From Cristatella mucedo (lineage: Eukaryota > Bryozoa > Phylactolaemata > Cristatellidae): a DNA stretch of 64,000 bases. The notes beneath the pieces were generated by a model, which saw only the letters and a program-made list of their open reading frames with translations, was not told where the DNA came from and ran no database searches. The position numbers were made by a program, and so were the translations under genes. This document shows positions 62,801 through 64,000 of this stretch, piece by piece; positions within the stretch are counted from its first letter, which is position 1; each line of letters opens with the position of its first letter. The stretch covers positions 9,159,501-9,223,500 of the forward strand of contig WPIO01000008.1 in NCBI GenBank assembly GCA_009760855.2, written 5' to 3'.

Positions 62801-62966
62801 ATATTCAAATACTGCCAGTGAGTATTTTTTGGTAGCCAATGGACTGCAGTAAACTAGCTAAGAATCAGATAAGCAGTTGGAGATTTAAATCTATGGTTCA
62901 TTTCAGGGAGACATCCTTCAGACAGTTTGCACGTACAGCTCCTTGGCTCGTGGCGTCGCTACTTTG
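34902..62966 (+). CDS. DBH/TbH/MOXD1-family copper type II monooxygenase gene, 10 exons seen, 3' end beyond window
   Basis: Ten exons join without a frame break to give 450 residues. Every intron is GT-AG and the phases match (intron 1 and intron 7 are phase 1, the rest phase 0). The order is signal peptide (about 1-26), DOMON domain (about 34-130), then the N- and C-halves of the copper monooxygenase core. Visible ligands are His235-His236 and His306 (CuH site) and His384-x-His386 (CuM site). The CuM methionine, expected soon after residue 450, is outside the window. Family enzymes hydroxylate substrates in the secretory pathway using ascorbate, copper and O2; DBH makes noradrenaline, TbH makes octopamine, and the MOXD1 substrate is uncertain. 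Which subfamily this is cannot be settled here; the C-half wording looks slightly more DBH-like. Human MOXD1 is about 613 residues, so roughly a quarter is missing. Several N-x-S/T sites (N198, N215, N229) fit a lumenal protein. Confidence 0.93.
36118..36205 (-). repeat. tRNA-derived SINE-like sequence (intron 1)
   Basis: The minus strand starts GGGGCCGCGATAGACCAGGAGG, then has AGGTCGTGAGTCCGAATCC. The B-box is the complement of 36137-36150. Spacing suits a tRNA head. The cloverleaf does not close well. Confidence 0.55.
36461..36556. repeat. (GA)n microsatellite, about 95 bp (intron 1)
   Basis: GA repeats with ggg, aaag and aacg interruptions. The long Ser/Leu minus-strand frames here come from the repeat. 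Confidence 0.97.
37375..37460 (+). repeat. tRNA-like SINE fragment (intron 1)
   Basis: Carries ttttaaccgagaagttaaggtgct (A-box region) and aggtcgtcagtttgagtgctgcag (decayed B-box). The aagttaaggtgct block also occurs at 58,075, which suggests one SINE family. Confidence 0.45.
38030..38340. repeat. GC-rich dispersed repeat, copy 2 (also at 2,330-2,640)
   Basis: The block ggtagccggccgctctagcaacctgtttagcctcat aligns with ggtggccggtccctcgagcaagctattttggcctcat at 2,342-2,378. A second block, gtgcctcgcg, follows in the same order and spacing, and both end in an agcttttcg motif. The unit shows no coding capacity. Confidence 0.6.
38711..38790 (+). mobile_element. LINE family A 3' terminal hairpin and (ATT)n tail
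   Basis: The cleanest + strand example. Stem taaagcgcc (38,715-38,723) and ggcgcttta (38,748-38,756) pair over 9 bp with a 24-base loop that itself has agag/ctct complementarity. It is followed by tcaagtgc and (ATT)n at 38,765-38,790. The insertion keeps less than 100 bp of the element. Confidence 0.9.
38800..39900. other. GC-rich intron 1 stretch, no recognised gene
   Basis: Overlapping minus-strand frames (39279-39611 and 39292-39645) and + frames exist but none has a domain or splice support. The elevated GC contrasts with the rest of the intron and may mark an inserted element. Confidence 0.4.
40209..40533. repeat. (CTCCGT)n hexanucleotide array, about 54 units
   Basis: Almost perfect CTCCGT units with one 2-base-phase slip (ccgtccgtct, about 40,401-40,410). 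The slip is why the frame switches from Pro-Ser to Ser-Val repeats. The Arg-rich and Thr-Glu-rich minus-strand frames are artefacts. Confidence 0.98.
40800..41000. repeat. (TC)n microsatellite, about 200 bp (intron 1)
   Basis: TC repeats with tgtc variants at both ends. It ends about 180 bp before the exon 2 acceptor, so it lies in a position that could influence splicing; that is inference only. Confidence 0.97.
41178..41344 (+). CDS. Monooxygenase exon 2: first part of DOMON domain
   Basis: Codes residues 32-87. The acceptor is tttttttgtag and the donor cag|gtgagt. The translation holds the DOMON hallmarks SISWEY, then GWIGFGFSPNGAMAGSDVV at about residues 57-75, as in DBH, MOXD1 and related proteins. 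DOMON domains bind haem or sugar in some proteins; in the DBH family the role is structural or regulatory. A TC-rich microsatellite ends about 180 bp before the acceptor. Confidence 0.93.
41608..41840 (-). mobile_element. LINE family A 3' fragment (intron 2)
   Basis: An (ATA)n tail, then taaagcgcccctagagaattc ... ctaggcgcttta and the standard 3' UTR blocks up to cagcacgcataagcacaa. Truncated at about 41,840. Confidence 0.92.
42075..42560 (-). mobile_element. LINE family A 3' fragment, older copy (intron 2)
   Basis: A taataataattattatt tail, tggcaaagcgctctcag, then acatgcacagggttagtatgcaag and the 3' UTR up to gtacgacgcttggcctgat. The hairpin 3' arm is decayed (cgctgcttta). Confidence 0.88.
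42790..43520 (+). mobile_element. Decayed LINE family A fragment (intron 2)
   Basis: Reads TMLSASQYILCSFSYSTFQYF, an eroded version of the 'DDHISSTVKSAYFQLHNIAKI' region, then a GIYSWCKVFQLGLG piece (eroded QLVQNSAARL). It ends at about 43,450-43,510 with a mutated hairpin, aaagtgcttgcaagtagatttagttcgctaagggcac. Confidence 0.65.
43930..44880 (+). mobile_element. LINE family B, 5'-truncated, with 208-codon open RT C-terminus (intron 2)
   Basis: The frame 43,965-44,591 is open. It reads MLFIGHPKRVAGLKG, then ARNLGVVFDSWLNF, LSRFDYCNSLLAGLP and GLAPSYLAELL, and ends SSAGPRLWNSLP-stop, the standard C-terminal end of CR1/L2-type ORF2. The RT catalytic motifs are missing because the copy is 5'-truncated. 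About 270 bp of 3' UTR follow and a (TTACA)n tail closes it. It lies in the gene's sense orientation. Confidence 0.93.
44857..44879 (+). repeat. (TTACA)n tail of LINE family B
   Basis: About four and a half units of attac, directly at the 3' end of the LINE. This is a microsatellite tail, not poly(A), as seen in CR1/L2-like elements. Confidence 0.93.
45715..45800 (-). mobile_element. Possible degraded LINE family A 3' end (intron 2)
   Basis: An acaataataattattaa tail, then aacaccaagtgaactaaatct and tttctaggccctctagaagtgcc. The order of blocks fits the family hairpin, but the stem is lost. Confidence 0.4.
46811..46957 (+). CDS. Monooxygenase exon 3: end of DOMON domain and linker
   Basis: Codes residues 88-136 (49 whole codons, phase 0 at both ends). 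The acceptor is aattttag and the donor acg|gtaagc. It begins DRHATGE and includes LLSGQ, then FTRLLDTCDSED, the conserved strand and cysteine (C128) of the DBH family. A decayed duplicate of this exon and its downstream intron lies near 17,923-18,056. Confidence 0.95.
49021..49185. repeat. Short direct repeat flanking AT-rich sequence (intron 3)
   Basis: tctagaccttaggatctccagaat at 49,021 recurs as tctagagcttaggatctccagaat near 49,157, with tagtcctctc also repeated. Between them is a palindromic ATTA-rich stretch. It may be a small insertion with duplicated flanks; I cannot assign a family. Confidence 0.45.
49555..49620 (+). repeat. tRNA-like B-box fragment (intron 3)
   Basis: ggtcgagggtttaagtcct resembles a B-box (GGTTCGAGTCC) with two or three changes. 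No full tRNA fold. Confidence 0.25.
50859..50889. repeat. (TA)n microsatellite (intron 3)
   Basis: Fifteen TA units without interruption. Confidence 0.95.
51985..52745 (+). mobile_element. Decayed LINE family A fragment (intron 3)
   Basis: cttcagaacatcagatctagatgtcatgttccaaaaaaaccttttactcgacg matches the 'ARNLDVMFQ.DLSLD' coding part. It ends with aagtgtgtagaaagagattcggttcccttggactctgtaaaatgtttcattattactatta, an eroded hairpin and ATT tail. Confidence 0.65.
52968..53135 (+). CDS. Monooxygenase exon 4: DOMON end to start of catalytic core
   Basis: Codes residues 137-192 (56 codons, phase 0 both ends). The acceptor is cctgttacag and the donor ctg|gtaagc. It contains KVIYSYGDLD followed by YHGPVHRGAYSMLLLN, matching the family pattern of a 'YHG..RG' stretch then a leucine-rich strand and a short acidic linker. 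It leads into the VTVPA strand of exon 5. Confidence 0.93.
53240..53326 (+). CDS. Monooxygenase exon 5: first core strand with TTYWC motif
   Basis: Codes residues 193-221 (29 codons, phase 0 both ends). The acceptor is cactttag and the donor ggg|gtaagt. It holds VTVPANSTTTYWC, the nearly invariant 'T-T-Y-W-C' that opens the catalytic core of DBH, PHM and MOXD1 proteins, with the conserved C205. It is separated from exon 4 by a 104-bp intron only. Confidence 0.94.
53327..55271. other. Intron 5, no repeat recognised
   Basis: About 1.9 kb of AT-rich intron between exons 5 and 6. The two minus-strand frames (53413-53700, 53690-53932) are read as chance. Confidence 0.6.
55272..55448 (+). CDS. Monooxygenase exon 6: CuH site His-His
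   Basis: Codes residues 222-280 (59 codons, phase 0 both ends). The acceptor is aaattacag and the donor ctt|gtgagt. It carries VHHILVYGC; H235 and H236 are the first two ligands of the CuH copper. The family usually has Met right after them (HHM); here it is Ile, as in some MOXD1 proteins, and that residue is not a ligand. Conserved cysteines follow at C242, in the YDC motif and in LCQS. The exon ends in WAVGAL. Confidence 0.96.
56690..57390 (+). mobile_element. Decayed LINE family A fragment (intron 6)
   Basis: Reads TLQIQNSITPIASSRKLDFLFQNNL, an eroded LTLKIGSASISPVESARNLGVMFQ. Then ICNILSHLL and, from 57,116 in another frame, SAYSSCKALRQGLSAV and GNYFSRPALVTY. These cover the RT C-terminus. 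The + strand 3' end is lost where the next, opposite fragment begins. Confidence 0.75.
57392..57480 (-). mobile_element. LINE family A 3' end fragment (intron 6)
   Basis: An (AAT)n tail, then acgctctcagagaactgaacctctttctaggcactttt. It faces the + strand fragment ending at 57,390, so two opposite copies meet here. Confidence 0.8.
58056..58120 (+). repeat. tRNA-like SINE fragment (intron 6)
   Basis: gctggtttagcccagcagttaaggtgcttgcc resembles a tRNA 5' half with an A-box. The B-box is decayed (aaggtcgtgtggcctctga). It shares agttaaggtgct with the fragment at 37,400. Confidence 0.45.
59126..59228 (+). CDS. Monooxygenase exon 7: third CuH histidine
   Basis: Codes residues 281-314 plus the first base of codon 315. 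The acceptor is ttcttatag and the donor gcag|gtaag (phase 1). It includes IPIGGGYGPDFVLIQTHYNNP, where H306 in THYNNP is the third CuH ligand (EVHYxNP in vertebrate enzymes). Confidence 0.95.
59570..59632. repeat. (TTTA)n and (TA)n microsatellite (intron 7)
   Basis: About eight TTTA units flanked on both sides by TA runs. Confidence 0.95.
60038..60247 (-). other. Antisense coding-like ORF in intron 7 (69 codons)
   Basis: On the minus strand the frame reads NFEAELKEESELSSPSAPSLF, then HHHDNQESAPPDP and INNPTTGGYHAFMEALLR-stop. The composition (acidic, then Ser/Pro-rich, then a tidy end) is protein-like. A possible acceptor, gggttacacag, lies just before it on that strand. I recognise no family. 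It may be the last exon of an antisense gene, a transposon ORF remnant, or chance. Confidence 0.3.
61045..61208 (+). CDS. Monooxygenase exon 8: inter-copper domain segment
   Basis: Codes residues 315-369, completing codon 315 as Gly. The acceptor is a run of T then ctacag; the donor is ttg|gtaagt. The reading includes GRTDASRLRF, then REYDAGIIQTG and IPP-like FVPPNT, then AGYCSDN. All are recognisable family positions. The second cysteine of the vertebrate 'YCTDKC' motif is absent here (YCSDNV). Confidence 0.94.
62635..62817 (+). CDS. Monooxygenase exon 9: CuM site His-x-His
   Basis: Codes residues 370-430 (61 codons, phase 0 both ends). The acceptor is aatgcttag and the donor cca|gtgagt. 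It contains GIKVFAVALHSHLLGRAI, where H384 and H386 are the two histidine ligands of the catalytic CuM copper. It then has the DFNYQD stretch that precedes the conserved Pro-Gly-Asp turn. Confidence 0.96.
62907..62966 (+). CDS. Monooxygenase exon 10 (last exon in window)
   Basis: Codes residues 431-450 (20 codons, phase 0). The acceptor is catttcag and the donor ttg|gtaagt. It continues exon 9's LP with GDIL, giving the conserved PGD turn, then CTYSS and ends ATL. In the family the next residues are GG and, a few positions on, the Met ligand in an E-M-C motif. I searched to base 64,000 and do not see that exon, so it lies outside. Confidence 0.9.
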
Positions 62967-64000
62967 GTAAGTTTCAAATCTACTTGATTTATCAGGACTG
63001 TTCCCAGGATACTTCGTTAAAGTAAACCTCTAAGCAAATACTTTGATGCCAATAGCGTTCTTTGCTTTTTAGTCACCATGGGCACTGTAGCAGCACTTTT
63101 TTTAATTTGTAGTATAAGATCGTTATTAAAATTTGACCAAAATATTCTTTAAGGAAAATTGTCAAATTATCAGCGGATGAACTAAAACTATGTAATCAGA
63201 ATAGTTGGTCGTGTTCCTCGGCAGGTTAATTTTTAGCTGCACCTATCGTCCCTGATCTCGGCCGAGGCGTAAGGTGCATGCACTTTACAACCCAAGTCAA
63301 AAGATGAAGTCCCGCAATTGATAACTCCTCATTGATTACAAGAGGAATTTACAGTCAACTTTGTAAGTGAGACTACTGAATCGAACAACCTTTATTGTGC
63401 TTTGTTAGTTTTCATGCCGGGATTTTGCCCTTTTTTTACTACTTGCAAAGACTAGGGTCCCATATACTTTGCTCCAACTCTTCATTACTTTGCAGGGGCT
63501 TGGTCATTTATATTCATAGCGCAGTTTCAAAAGTGGTAGCAAAATATTTAGAAATCAAGCATCTGTCGAAAATTATGATTCTACTTAAAACTGCTTTCCC
63601 GATTAGGCAGAGTAATATAGCCTCTCCCATCGTGTTCTCATCATACTCGCCTCGGTAATTGGGCTGAAAGTCCCCCAAGTCTTAGTGAAAATACTTTCCT
63701 TGCTCCACCAAGTTGGCTCCATGCTATTCTTCAATTTATCCATATGAGCGTAAGGAACATCGACATAAAAGAACGGCATGCAGTCTTTTGTTGCCGCATT
63801 TTGTCACCAATGTATCAGGTAGCTTTACATGGCATTCTGCATTTTGATCTCCGAGAACATTGTCAGCCCTTCAATGTTGGTTCGCAGTGACCTAATTCCC
63901 TAGTTACATGGCGACGAGTTGTCTCCTCTGTCAGAATGACTGAAATAGTAGGGTAATTAGGAAAACAGCATTCGAAGCCTAATATTAATGCCACCATATG
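62967..64000 (+). other. Start of intron 10, no exon found
   Basis: I looked for the expected GG...EMC exon and did not see it. The open frame 63395-63658 lacks any family motif. Confidence 0.6.

Noticed and set aside
63395-63658. Candidate exon 11 of the monooxygenase
   Set aside because: Lacks the expected GG...EMC copper-ligand motif and any resemblance to the family C-terminus.

Overview
The window is eukaryotic and almost certainly from an invertebrate animal. It has one long spliced gene with GT-AG introns of 89 bp to about 6 kb, many degraded non-LTR retrotransposon (LINE) copies, tRNA-derived SINE-like sequences, a decayed hAT transposase, and long microsatellites. No bacterial-type operon, rRNA gene or CRISPR array is visible. 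I cannot fix the phylum from sequence alone.

The only convincing protein-coding gene is on the + strand, from 34,902 to beyond the right edge. Ten exons can be joined in frame (34902-34995, 41178-41344, 46811-46957, 52968-53135, 53240-53326, 55272-55448, 59126-59228, 61045-61208, 62635-62817, 62907-62966), giving 450 residues. They encode a signal peptide, a DOMON domain and most of a copper type II ascorbate-dependent monooxygenase core: the dopamine beta-hydroxylase / tyramine beta-hydroxylase / MOXD1 family. The CuH histidines and the CuM HxH pair are present. The CuM methionine and the C-terminus lie past base 64,000.

Left part (1-34.8 kb): no intact gene. It holds LINE fragments on both strands (notably 4.4-6.5 kb and two adjacent minus-strand copies at 20.7-24.7 kb), a hAT transposase remnant (19.9-20.7 kb), a complex tandem duplication at 24.6-27.6 kb around a GC-rich coding-like stretch, a TC tract at 11.3-11.5 kb, a TA-rich array at 8.7 kb and a ~58-bp minisatellite at 6.5-6.8 kb. 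At 17.9-18.7 kb there is a relic second copy of exon 3 of the monooxygenase gene together with its following intron. It carries a stop, a destroyed splice donor and a lost conserved cysteine.

Right part (34.8-64 kb): the monooxygenase gene. Introns 1-3 and 6 carry LINE tails, microsatellites (GA, a TCTCCG hexamer array, TC) and a tandem duplication of about 0.55 kb. Intron 2 holds the best-preserved LINE reverse-transcriptase fragment (208 codons open). Intron 7 holds an antisense, coding-like ORF of unknown origin.

Most repeat copies belong to one LINE family. Its 3' end is a conserved stem-loop (perfect 9-bp stem in the best copies) followed by an (ATT)n tail. A second LINE family ends in (TTACA)n instead.
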